Shown piece after piece: positions 31,866 through 42,979 of a stretch of DNA of 64,000 nucleotides. Within the stretch, counting starts at the first letter, position 1, and the number at the start of each line of letters is the position of its first letter. Where the stretch lies: contig OY811974.1 in assembly GCA_963681505.1 (NCBI GenBank), positions 7,432,167-7,496,166 of the forward strand, given 5' to 3'. The stretch is from Eunapius fragilis. Lineage: Eukaryota; Porifera; Demospongiae; Spongillida; Spongillidae. Both the position numbers and the translations under genes were made by a program. The notes below the pieces were generated by a model. The model saw only the letters and a program-made list of their open reading frames with translations, was not told the origin of the DNA and did no database searches.

Positions 31866-31919
31866 GCTTACGGTCGACGTTCGCTATCGTTAAGTGTGCG
31901 CAATACAAAATCTGTAACA

Positions 31920-32339
31920 ATGCCAAGAATTGAAATATACGGTGCAGCCTACGGCGGCTCGGATGTCACGGACAAGGTTAAAGCCATAGTCGACGCAGGT
32001 GCCACCACTATCCAAGCGGAAAACTCGGTCTTCGGTGATCCCTGGTACGGCACAGTCAAATCCCTCTCTGTAACATACAGGATCGTGAACATTGTGTCTT
32101 GCAAGGAACACGAAAGCCTTTCCTTACCCAACGGTGCGAAAATCCTTGGAGCTGCTTACGGGTTAGCAGACGTCACACACAAGGTGAGAGCCCTGTACGA
32201 CAGCAACAACAGGACCATCCAAGCGGAAAACGGAGTATTTGGTGACTCCTGGGTAGGCACCGTCAAATCATTTTCTGTAACTTACGCAATCGAGCAGACA
32301 AGGGTTGCTCAAGAGCACAACTCACTGAGTCTTCTATAA
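31920..32339 (+). CDS. Copy B: two-repeat 139-residue protein, lectin-like / DUF3395-like
   Basis: The same 139-residue protein as copies A, C and D, with no amino-acid change that I can find. The ATG sits in AACAATGCC 55 bp after the TATA box. A 170-codon reading from 31827 would begin upstream of the TATA box and is rejected. A candidate AATAAA lies at 32538-32543, about 200 nt after the stop. The two repeats differ from each other far more than the gene copies do. The internal duplication is therefore old and the gene duplication recent, or the copies are homogenised by conversion. Confidence 0.82.
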   Translation: MPRIEIYGAAYGGSDVTDKVKAIVDAGATTIQAENSVFGDPWYGTVKSLSVTYRIVNIVSCKEHESLSLPNGAKILGAAYGLADVTHKVRALYDSNNRTIQAENGVFGDSWVGTVKSFSVTYAIEQTRVAQEHNSLSLL

Positions 32340-34140
32340 CGAAGCCTGAAAACAGCCTTGCAGATGTAACTGTTAACATGTTTTAGGATAGATAACTGTT
32401 GGGTAGTGAATATACAGTGAGTTTACATGCATATCTGCTTGCAACATAATGATTTTATAAAATATATGATGTATTAATTTCTCTGCATGATGGGTGAGGC
32501 GGTATCATATGTGATCATTCAGTTTACTGCCGGCGAGAATAAATAACATCGCGAGAAATTTCGGACGCTCATTAGCAAATCCTGTGCTATGTTGCAAACG
32601 TCCGTCACATTTCCCGCGCACGCGTCCACGATAGAAATGTAAGGGACAAAGTTCACTTTTCAATACGCTAAATCAGCGAATGCAGATAGTTAATGTTTAT
32701 AGAGGTCCCATGATGGATGACTTCATAACCTATCACTGTGTTGGGCTGATGTATTTTTCAGCCATTGGCTTATGTGAGATTGTGATATGTGTACTGTGTA
32801 CTTGTGGGATGAATGGGGGAGCATGGGCCGGTGTATGTGTGAGGAAATGATTCAGTGCGAGTGAGGGAGTTAGTGAATATTGAAGGAGTGATTCAGTGTG
32901 AGCATGTGCGAGTAAGTAAGTGAGCGAGCAGTGAGAGGGTGAGCGAATAAGTACATGGGGAGCAAAAAGGATGTGAGTTTGTGAGTGAGTCATTGAGTGA
33001 GTCAGTAAGAGAGACAGTGAGGGAATGAGAGTATTGAGCATTTGAGTGTGTGAGTGAGTGTGTCAGAGTGAATGAGGGAGCTGGTAAGTATAGTATACGA
33101 GAGTGTGCGTGAAGGAGTGTTGTGTAAGTGTGTAAGGGAGAGAGTGATTGTGTGAGGAAATCAGAATCTGTGTGATGTGTTAGGTGAGGAATAAGTGAGT
33201 GAGTGTGTGACAGTGTGTTCAGGGTGGGAGTGTGTTATAGTTTGTGGAGTAGGATTTTGGCCAGATCTTACAATTTTGTCTATTGTTATACCAATCATTG
33301 ATTGTATTTGACAATAAACTTTGTACATTCAGTCAGACTAGATAGTGTAATGCAATACATGCCATGTACGTGCAGCACTTTGCTGCTAGTCTTTTCTACT
33401 CAGATGGCTCATGCATTTATCTGAATTGTCTCTACCAAATATAACAGGTGTATCTACTTCCAAGCTCATGCATGCGTCAAAAGATGCAGGCACGTGCACC
33501 GCATGAGAGATTGGATTTACAATAAATTTACTACTGATCAAATGTAGTATACAAATGTGTTAGTAAGTATTGGTTATGTGACATCAACAAAATAGTAAAT
33601 ATAAAGGATTCATTTACTATCTAGCGGAAATGTTACATATGCAATATTTAGTAGCTCCAAATTATCATGCAGTGAGGGCTGCGCCTATTTGAGTGAGACA
33701 TTGTCTTGTAATACAGCAGAAGCAGCGTGTGATATTTTGCTCCTCGCTCATGTCAGAAGGCGCACCAAAGAAGATCATCACCAACACAATGAATCATAGC
33801 ATGTCTCTTACCATGCAAGGAAGCGACGGCACCTTTTGGTTTTACTGGAGAACCCGAAATCATATTTACTAGCCTAAGGATCTGACATTGTGTAAACCAA
33901 TTACTTCTAATCCTAATGTACAAATCTTTTATTTGTATAAATGCAATATGGTGCTGTGTACGTAATTTAGTATACAGCTAACATGCGATCATGTACCAGT
34001 ACAATGCATATATACTCACGCTCGCAAGTGGCTGTGGTAAAAAATTTGATGGGGGATAGCTTCGAATAACCTGTACATGGAGTGCTATTCGTCGACCGAT
34101 AGTGGCTAGAGCTTGACTTTTTTTTGCTAAAACGATGTTA
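32340..34140 (+). repeat. Spacer after copy B with (TGAG)n-rich core
   Basis: 3' flank shared with other copies to about 32755, then a GTGAG/GAGTGA-rich low-complexity stretch (32780-33240). Unique-looking modules follow: AGATCTTACAATTTTGTC, a TTGCTGC...CTTTTCTACTCAG block and an AATCATAGCATGTCTCTTAC block. These recur in the same order after copies C and D. No independent gene is supported. Confidence 0.75.
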
Positions 34141-34748
34141 AAATGACCATGTCAGCATCTGTAAACAAGTATGATTATAGAACAAGGTACGGTTTTAACC
34201 GGACCACTGATTCCCCGAGGGAAAAAAAAAATCAGCCCTACCCCCCTGACGTATGCATTAACCGGCCCTCCCATACCGGCCATAGTTATAACCGGAGCAC
34301 TTACTATAGTGTGGTAACACTGGCCTGTAAGATGAGAAGAGCGTTTTAGCTGTGGCCAATAAACTTGCAAAGTGTAATAAGCGCGCAAGGGGTTATTGCA
34401 TGGTCATTTACATTTTAATGGCTGCTTATGTAAACTGTGACGCAAGTGCGGTTGTGTATTCGTAAAATATACAACGTCGTATATTTCAAATGTACTGATC
34501 CGGAGTATAGTCCAAAGTATACAGTATCGTATAACAAACTATTTGCACAGTGACTACTCCTATCACTTCGCAGGTAGAAACGGTTATATTCATGCAGCTC
34601 CAACCCATCTATGTGGATGCATTGTCATCTGTTCGAGTAAAGGTGTTTCCTCAAACCAGCATTGAGGTCATGCAATGGATTTAATCACGGATTAAATTTA
34701 TTGACCACAATGCGGTTTGTTTTTGGTGGTGCGAATTTTTCCCCCCGA

Positions 34749-34755
34749 TATAAAA
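34749..34755 (+). promoter_or_regulatory. TATA box of copy C
   Basis: TATAAAA after a C6-G run. Copy C lacks 17 bp between TATA box and ATG that all other copies have (GTTCGCAATAC instead of GTTCGCTATCG...TGCGCAATAC), leaving the ATG only 38 bp past the TATA box. Confidence 0.75.
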
Positions 34756-34792
34756 GCTTACGGTCGACGTTCGCAATACAAAATCTGTAACA

Positions 34793-35212
34793 ATGCCAAG
34801 AATTGAAATATACGGTGCAGCCTACGGCGGCTCGGATGTCACGGACAAGGTTAAAGCCATAGTCGACGCAGGTGCCACCACTATCCAAGCGGAAAACTCG
34901 GTCTTCGGTGATCCCTGGTACGGCACAGTCAAATCCCTCTCTGTAACATACAGGATCGTGAACATTGTGTCTTGCAAGGAACACGAAAGCCTTTCCTTAC
35001 CCAACGGTGCGAAAATCCTTGGAGCTGCTTACGGGTTAGCAGACGTCACACACAAGGTGAGAGCCCTGTACGACAGCAACAACAGGACCATCCAAGCGGA
35101 AAACGGAGTATTTGGTGACTCCTGGGTAGGCACCGTCAAATCATTTTCTGTAACTTACGCAATCGAGCAGACAAGGGTTGCTCAAGAGCACAACTCACTG
35201 AGTCTTCTATAA
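34793..35212 (+). CDS. Copy C: two-repeat 139-residue protein, lectin-like / DUF3395-like
   Basis: Identical in protein sequence to copies A, B and D. It starts 2873 bp after copy B's start, which defines the unit length of the array. Because of the 17-bp deletion in the leader, the upstream in-frame extension seen in other copies is out of frame here. This is further reason to take the MPRI methionine as the start. If transcription starts ~30 bp after the TATA box, the 5' leader would be under 10 nt, which may weaken expression. Confidence 0.8.
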   Translation: MPRIEIYGAAYGGSDVTDKVKAIVDAGATTIQAENSVFGDPWYGTVKSLSVTYRIVNIVSCKEHESLSLPNGAKILGAAYGLADVTHKVRALYDSNNRTIQAENGVFGDSWVGTVKSFSVTYAIEQTRVAQEHNSLSLL

Positions 35213-37060
35213 CGAAGCCTGAAAACAGCCTTGCAGATGTAACTGTTAACATGTTTTAGGATAGATAACTGTTGGGTAGTGAATATACAGTGAGTTTACA
35301 TGCATATCTGCTTGCAACATAATGATTTTATAAAATATATGATGTATTAATTTCTCTGCATGATGGGTGAGGCGGTATCATATGTGATCATTCAGTTTAC
35401 TGCCGGCGAGAATAAATAACATCGCGAGAAATTTCGGACGCTCATTAGCAATTCCTGTGCTATGTTGCAAACGTCCGTCACATTTCCCGCGCACGCGTCC
35501 ACGATAGAAATGTAAGGGACAAAGTTCACTTTTCAATACCCTAAATCAGCGAATACAGATAGTTAATGTTTATAGAGGTCCCATGATGGATGACTTCATA
35601 ACCTATCACTGTGTTGGGCTGATGTATTTTTCAGCCATTGGCTTATGTGAGATTGTGAGATGTGTACTGTGTACTTGTGGGATGAATGGGGGAGCATGGG
35701 CCGGTGTATGTGTGAGGAAATGATTCAGTGCGAGTGAGGGAGTTAGTGAATATTGAAGGAGTGATTCAGTGTGAGCATGTGCGAGTAAGTAAGTGAGCGA
35801 GCAGTGAGAGGGTGAGCGAATGAGTACATGAGGAGCAAAAAGGATGTGAGTTTGTGAGTGAGTCATTGAGTGAGTCAGTAAGAGAGACAGTGAGGGAATG
35901 AGAGTATTGAGCATTTGAGTGTGTGAGTGAGTGTGTCAGAGTGAATGAGGGAGCTGGTAAGTATAGTATACGAGAGTGTGCATGAAGGAGTGTTGTGTAA
36001 GTGTGTAAGGGAGAGAGTGATTGTGTGAGGAAATCAGAATCTGTGTGATGTGTTAGGTGAGGAATAAGTGAGTGAGTGTGTGACAGTTTGTTCAGGTTGG
36101 GAGTGTGTTATAGTTTGTGGAGTAGGATTTTGGCCAGATCTTACAATTTTGTCCATTGTTATACCAATCATTGATTGTATTTGACAATAAACTTTGTACA
36201 TTCGGTCAGACTAGATAGTGTAATGCAATACATGCCATGTACGTGCAGCACTTTGCTGCAAGTCTATTCTACTCAGAAGGCTCATGCATTTATCTGAATT
36301 GTCTCTACCAAATATAACAGGTGTATCTACTTCCAAGCTCATGCATGCGTCAAAAGATGCAGGCACGTGCACCGCATGAGAGATTGGATTTACAATAAAT
36401 TTACTACTGATCAAATGTAGTATACAAATGTGTTAGTAAGTATTGGTTATGTGACATCAACAAAATAGTAAATATAAAGGATTCATTTACTATCTAGCGG
36501 AAATGTTACATATGCAATATTTAGTAGCTCCAAATTATCATGCAGTGAGGGCTGCGCCTATTTGAGTGAGACATTGTCTTGTAATACAGCAGTAGCAGCA
36601 TGTGATATTTTGCTCCTCGCTCATGTCAGAAGGCGCACCAAAGAAGATCATCACCAACACAATGAATCATAGCATGTCTCTTACCATGCAAGGAAGCGAC
36701 GGCACCTTTTGGTTTTACTGGAGAACCCGAAATCATATTTACTAGCCTAAGGATCTGACATTGTGTAAACCAATTACTTCTAATCCTAATGTACAAATCT
36801 TTTATTTGTATAAATGCAATATGGTGCTGTGTACGTAATTTAGTATACAGCTAACATGCGATCATGTACCAGTACAATGCATATATACTCACGCTCGCAA
36901 GTGGCTGTGGTAAAAAATTTGATGGGGGATAGCTTCGAATAACCTGTACATGGAGTGCTATTCGTCGACCGATAGTGGCTAGAGCTTGACTTTTGTTCGC
37001 TAAAATGATGTTAAAATGACCATGTCAGCATCTGTAAACAAGTATGATTATAGAACAAGG
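35213..37060 (+). repeat. Spacer after copy C
   Basis: Same order of modules as after copy B: shared 3' flank to ~35630, (GAGTGA)-rich part at 35640-36110, then the AGATCTTACAATTTTGTC, TCTACTCAGAAGG and GAATCATAGCATGTC modules, and the CGAATAACCTGTACATGGAG module at about 36935. Identity to the copy-B spacer is very high. Confidence 0.8.
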
Positions 37061-37067
37061 TACGGTT

Positions 37068-37628
37068 TTAACCGGACCACTGATTCCCCGAGGGAAAAAA
37101 AAAATCAGCTGTGACCCCCTGACGTATGCATTAACCGGCCCTCCCATACCGGCCATAGTTATAACCGGAGCACTTACTATAGTGTGGTAACACTGGCCTG
37201 TAAGATGAGAAGAGCGTTTTAGCTGTGGCCAATAAACTTGCAAAGTGTAATAAGCGCGCAAGGGGTTATTGCATGGTCATTTACATTTTAATGGCTGCTT
37301 ATGTAAACTGTGACGCAAGTGCGGTTGTGTATTCGTAAAATATACAACGTCGTATATTTCAAATGTACTGATCCGGAGTATAGTCCAAAGTATACAGTAT
37401 CGTATAACAAACTATTTGCACAGTGACTACTCCTATCACTTCGCAGGTAGAAACGGTTATATTCATGCAGAACCAACCCATCTATGTGGATGCATTGTCA
37501 TCTGTTCGAGTAAAGGTGTTTCCTCAAACCGGCATTGAGGTCATGCAATGGATTTAATCACGGATTAAATTTATTGACCACAATGCGGTTTGTTTTTGGT
37601 GGTGCGAATTTTTCCCCCCGATATAAAA
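37068..37628 (+). promoter_or_regulatory. Promoter region of copy D with CCGG-motif cluster
   Basis: TATAAAA lies at 37622-37628. Distal elements include TTAACCGG at 37068 and 37131, ATACCGG at 37147 and ATAACCGG at 37161, a cluster repeated in the distal promoters of A, C, D and E. AACCGG resembles a Grainyhead-type half-site, but that assignment is a guess. The 17-bp TAATC...GATTA palindrome (about 37553-37569) and the ATATAC...GTATAT near-palindrome (about 37338-37359) are also present. Confidence 0.55.
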
Positions 37629-37682
37629 GCTTACGGTCGACGTTCGCTATCGTTAAGTGTGCGCAATACAAAATCTGTAACA

Positions 37683-38102
37683 ATGCCAAGAATTGAAATA
37701 TACGGTGCAGCCTACGGCGGCTCGGATGTCACGGACAAGGTTAAAGCCATAGTCGACGCAGGTGCCACCACTATCCAAGCGGAAAACTCGGTCTTCGGTG
37801 ATCCCTGGTACGGCACAGTCAAATCCCTCTCTGTAACATACAGGATCGTGAACATTGTGTCTTGCAAGGAACACGAAAGCCTTTCCTTACCCAACGGTGC
37901 GAAAATCCTTGGAGCTGCTTACGGGTTAGCAGACGTCACACACAAGGTGAGAGCCCTGTACGACAGCAACAACAGGACCATCCAAGCGGAAAACGGAGTA
38001 TTTGGTGACTCCTGGGTAGGCACCGTCAAATCATTTTCTGTAACTTACGCAATCGAGCAGACAAGGGTTGCTCAAGAGCACAACTCACTGAGTCTTCTAT
38101 AA
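37683..38102 (+). CDS. Copy D: two-repeat 139-residue protein, lectin-like / DUF3395-like
   Basis: The fourth intact copy, with the same 139 residues as A-C, starting 2890 bp after copy C's start. Leader and TATA spacing are as in B. In each repeat the most constant residues are the Tyr-Gly, Asp-Val-Thr, Gln-Ala-Glu-Asn and Phe-Gly-Asp-x-Trp groups; these probably define the fold or a ligand site shared by both halves. The sequence does not decide between an intracellular role and unconventional export. Confidence 0.82.
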   Translation: MPRIEIYGAAYGGSDVTDKVKAIVDAGATTIQAENSVFGDPWYGTVKSLSVTYRIVNIVSCKEHESLSLPNGAKILGAAYGLADVTHKVRALYDSNNRTIQAENGVFGDSWVGTVKSFSVTYAIEQTRVAQEHNSLSLL

Positions 38103-41100
38103 CGAAGCCTGAAAACAGCCTTGCAGATGTAACTGTTAACATGTTTTAGGATAGATAACTGTTGGGTAGTGAATATACAGTGAGTTTACATGCATATCTG
38201 CTTGCAACATAATGATTTTATAAAATATATGATGTATTAATTTCTCTGCATGATGGGTGAGGCGGTATCATATGTGATCATTCAGTTTACTGCCGGCGAG
38301 AATAAATAACATCGCGAGAAATTTCGGACGCTCATTAGCAATTCCTGTGCTATGTTGCAAACGTCCGTCACATTACCCGCGCACGCGTCCACGATAGAAA
38401 TGTAAGGGACTAAGTTCACTTTTCAATACCCTAAATCAGCGAATGCAGCTAGTTAATGTTTATAGAGGTCCCATGATGCATGACTTCATAACCTATCACT
38501 GTGTTGGGCTGATGTATTTTTAAGCCATTGGCTTATGTGAGATTTTGAGATGTGTATTGTGTACTTTTGGGATGAATGGGGGAGCATGGGCCGGTGTATG
38601 TGTGAGGAAATGATTCAGTGCGAGTGAGGGAGTTAGTGAATACTGAAGGAGTAATTAAGTGTGAGCATGTGCAAGTGAGCGAGCAGTGAGAGGGTGAGCG
38701 AATGACTATATGAGGAGCAAAAAGGATGTGAGTTTGCGAGTGAGTAATTGAGCGAGTCAGTGAGAGAGACAGTGAGAGAATGAGAGTATTGAGCATATGA
38801 GTGTGTGAGTGAGTGTGTCAGAGTGAATGAGGGAGCTGGTAAGTATAGTGTATGAGAGTGTACGTGAACGAGTGTTGTGTAAGTGTGTAAGGGCAGGAGT
38901 GACTGTGTGAGGAAATCAGAATCTGTGTGATGTGTTAGGTGAGGAATAAGTGAGTTTGTGTGTGGCAGTGTGTTCAGGGTGGGAGTGTGTTATAGTGTGT
39001 GGAGTAGGATTTTGGCCAGATCTTATAATTTTGTCTATTGTTATACTATTCATTGATTGTATTTGAAAATGAACTTAGTACATTCAGTCAGACTAGATAG
39101 TGTAATGCAATACATCCCATGTACATGCAGCACTTTGCTGCAAGTCTTTTCTACTCAGAAGGCTCATGCATTTATCTGAATTGTCTCTACTAAATATAAC
39201 AGGTGTATATACTTCCAAGCTCATGCATGCATCAAAAGATGCAGGCACATGCACAGCATGAGAGTTTGGATTTACAATATATTTACTGCTGATCAAATGT
39301 GGTATACAAATGTGTTAGTAAACATGGTTATGTGGCATCAACACAATTGTAAATATAAAGGTATCATTTACTACCTAGCGGGAATGTTACATATACAATA
39401 TTTATACACACTTGCATTGCATTTGATCAGTAGTAGTTCCAAATTATCATGCAGTGAAGGCTGCACCTATTTGAGTGAGACATTGTCTTGTAATACAGCA
39501 GCAGCAGCATGTGATAGTTTGCTCCTCGCTCATGTCAGAAGGCGCACCAAAGAATAATATAAGAAATTATATATTATTTTTTATGATTTCGGGTTCTCCA
39601 GTAATCTCATTGAGGTGCCATCGCTTCCTTGCATGGTAAGAGACATGCTATGATTCATTGTGTTGTGTAAGTGTGTAAGGGAGAGAGTGATTGTGTGAGG
39701 AAATCACAATCTGTGTGATGTGTTAGGTGAGGAATAAGTGAGTGAGCGTGTGACAGTGTGTTCAGGGTGGGAGTGTGTTATAGTTTGTGGAGTAGGATTT
39801 TGGCCAGATCTTGTACATTCAGTAAGACTAGATAGTGTAATGAAATACATGCCATGTACATGCAGCACTTTGCTGCAAGTCTTTTCTACTCAGAAGGCTC
39901 ATGCATTTATCTGAATTGTCTCTACCAAATATAACTGGTGTATCTACTTCCAAGCTCATGCATGCGTCAAAAGATGCAGGCACGTGCACCACATGAGAGT
40001 GTGAATTTACAATATATTTACTACTGATCAAGTGTGGCATACAAATGTGTTAGTAAATATGGTTATGTGACATTAACACAATTGTAAATATAAATGATTC
40101 ATTTACTATCTAGCGGAAATGTTACATATACAATATTCATACACACTTGCATTGCATTTGATCGGTAGTAGTTCCAAATCATCATGCAGTGAGGGCTGCG
40201 CCTATTTGAGTGAGACATTCTCTTGTAATGCAGCAGCCGCAGCATGTGATATTTTGCTCCTCGCTCATGTCAGAAGGCGCACCACAGAAGATCATCACCA
40301 ACACAATGAATCATAGCATGTCTCTTACCATGCAAGGAAGCGATGGCACCTCTATGAGATTACTGGAGAACCCAAAATCATATTTACTAGCCATAGGATC
40401 TGACATTGGGTAAACCAATTACTTCTAATCCTAAAGTATACGTATTTTTTATTTGTATAAATATAATTTCATGCATAAATATTCATTCTTATCGACACTA
40501 ACTCCTATTTAATGGATGATGAGATGTGTATTGTGTACTTATGGGATGAATGGGAGAGCATGGGCCGGTGTATGTGTGAGGAAATGATTGAGTGTGAGTG
40601 AGGGAGTTAGTGAATATTGAAGGAGTAATTAAGTGTGAGCGTGTGCGAGTAAGTGAGCGAGCAGTGAGAGGGTGAGCGTATGAGTATATGAGGAGCAAAA
40701 AGGATGTGAGTTTGTGAGTGAGTCATTGAGTGAGTCAGTAAGAGAGACAGTGAGGGAATGAGAGTATTGAGCATTTGAGTGTGTGAGTGAGTGTGTCAGA
40801 GTGAATGAGGGAGCTGGTAAGTATAGTATACGAGAGTGTGCGTGAAGGAGTGTTGTGTAAGTGTGTAAGGGAGAGAGTGATTGTGTGAGGAAATCAGAAT
40901 CTGTGTGATGTGTTAGGCGAGGAATAAGTGAGTGAGTGTGTGACAGTGTGTTCAGGGTGGGAGTGTGTTATAGTTTGTGGAGTAGGATTTTGGCCAGATC
41001 TTACAATTTTGTCTATTGTTATACCAATCATTGATTGTATTTGACAATAAACTTTGTACATTCAGTCAGACTAGATAGTGTAATGCAATACATGCCATGT

Positions 41101-42460
41101 ACGTGCAGCACTTTGCTGCAAGTCTTTTCTACTCAGAAGGCTCATGCATTTATCTGAATTGTCTCTACCAAATATAACAGGTGTATCTACTTCCAAGCTC
41201 ATGCATGCGTCAAAAGATGCAGGCACGTGCACCGCATGAGAGATTGGATTTACAATAAATTTACTACTGATCAAATGTATTATACAAATGTGTTAGTAAG
41301 TATTGGTTATGTGACATCAACAAAATAGTAAATATAAAGGATTCATTTACTATCTAGCGGAAATGTTACATATACAATATTTAGTAGTTCCAAATTATCA
41401 TGCAGTGAGGGCTGCGCCTATTTGAGTGAGACATTGTCTTGTAATACAGCAGTAGCAGCAGCATGTGATATTTTGCTCCTCGCTCATGTCAGAAGGCGCA
41501 CCAAAGAAGATCATCACCAACACACTGAATCATATAGCATGTCTCTTACCATGCAATGAAGCGACGGCACCTTTTGGTTTTACTGGAGAACCCGAAATCA
41601 TATTTACTAGCCTATGGATCTGACATTGTGTAAGCCAATTACTTCTAATCCTAATGTACATGTCTTTTATTTGTATAAATGCAATATGGTGCTGTGTACG
41701 TAGTTTAGTATACAGCTAACATGCGATCATGTACCAGTACAATGCATATATACTCACGCTCGCAAGTGGCTGTGGTAATAAATTTGATGGGGGATAGCTT
41801 CGAATAACCTGTACATGGAGTGCTATTCGTCGACCGATAGTGGCTAGAGCTTGACTTTTGTTCGCTAAAACGATGTTAAAATGACCATGTCAGCATCTGT
41901 AAACAAGTATGATTATAGAACAAGGTACGGTTTTAACCGGACCACTTATTCTCCGAGGGAAAGAAAAAATCAGCTGTGACCCCCAGACGTATGCATTAAC
42001 CGGCCCTCCCATACCGGCCACAGTTATAACCGGAGCACTTACTATAGTGTGGTAACACTGGCCTGTAAGATGAGAAGAGCGTTTTAGCTGTGGCCAATAA
42101 ACTTGCAAAGTGTAATAAGCGCGCAAGGGGTTATTGCATAGTCATTTACATTTTAATGGCTGCTTATGTAAACTGTGACGCAAGTGCGGTTGTGTATTCG
42201 TAAAATATACAACGTCGTATATTTCAAATGTACTGATCCGGAGTATAGTCCAAAGTATACAGTATCGTATAACAAAGTTGAAACTATTTGCACAGTGACT
42301 ACTCCTATCACTTCGCTGGTAGAAACGGTTATATTCATGCAGCTCCAACCCATCTATGTGGATCCATTGTCATCTGTTCGAGTAAAAGTGTTTCCTCAAA
42401 CCGGCATTGAGGTCATGCAATGGATTTAATCACGGATTAAATTTATTGACCACAATGCGG
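38103..42460 (+). repeat. Rearranged spacers between copies D and E
   Basis: This spacer is longer than the others because spacer modules occur three times (about 38500-39560, 39665-40500 and 40515-41720) without a gene copy. Between the first two, 39575-39665 is a short piece in inverted orientation (matching 39590-type sequence on the opposite strand elsewhere), followed abruptly by the TGTGTAAGTGTGTAAGGGAG module. A promoter-type region (41880-42460) precedes copy E. No separate gene is supported. Confidence 0.75.
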
Positions 42461-42493
42461 TTTGTTTTTGGTGGTGCGAATTTTTCCCCCCGA

Positions 42494-42500
42494 TATAAAA
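42494..42500 (+). promoter_or_regulatory. TATA box of copy E
   Basis: TATAAAA, same context and spacing as copies B and D, 55 bp upstream of the ATG of the broken copy. Confidence 0.72.
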
Positions 42501-42554
42501 GCTTACGGTCGACGTTCGCTATCGTTAAGTGTGCGTAATACAAAATCTGTAACA

Positions 42555-42979
42555 ATGCCAAGAATTGAAATATACGGTGCAGCCTACGGCGGCTCGGATG
42601 TCACGGACAAGGTTAAAGCCATAGTCGACGCAGGTGCCACCACTATCCAAGCGGAAAACTCGGTCTTCGGTGATCCCTGGTACGGGGCTCTCACCTTGTG
42701 TGTGACGTCTGCTAACCCGTAAGCAGCTCCAAGGATTTTCGCACCGTTGGGTAAGGAAAGGCTTTCGTGTTCCTTGCAAGACACAATGCTCACGATCCTG
42801 TATGTTACAGAGAGGGATTTGACTGTGCCGCCCTGTACGACAGCAACAACAGGACCATCCAAGCGGAAAACGGAGTATTTGGTGACTCCTGGGTAGGCAC
42901 CGTCAAATCATTTTCTGTAACTTACGCAATCGAGCAGACAAGGGTTGCTCAAGAGCACAACTCACTGAGTCTTCTATGA
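42555..42979 (+). pseudogene. Copy E: same gene broken by a 146-bp internal inversion
   Basis: The first ~44 codons and the last ~46 codons match the intact copies. Between about 42685 and 42830 the DNA is the exact reverse complement of the corresponding segment of copy B (32046-32191), with one or two substitutions. The breakpoints are GGTACGG|GGCTCTCACC and TGTGCCG|CCCTGTACG, sharing a 3-bp GGC/GCC inverted microhomology. The frame stops at 42720 after reading into the inverted part. Total length is nearly unchanged (the stop is TGA instead of TAA). The inverted part retains an opposite-strand reading of the protein middle. Confidence 0.9.

Noticed and set aside
31827..31919. 31-residue N-terminal extension of the two-repeat protein (170-codon reading) in copies A, B and D
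   Set aside because: The upstream ATG precedes the TATA box, so it would not be in the transcript; copy C has the extension out of frame yet an intact 139-codon gene.
31890..32131. Antisense frames of 60-73 codons opposite every copy of the two-repeat gene
   Set aside because: They recur only because the DNA is duplicated, overlap the coding strand in full and show no domain.
29870..33240. Leu/Ser/Thr-rich frames of about 87-102 codons in the CTCA/TGAG spacers
   Set aside because: Low-complexity repeat DNA; frames are broken differently in each copy and begin inside the repeat.
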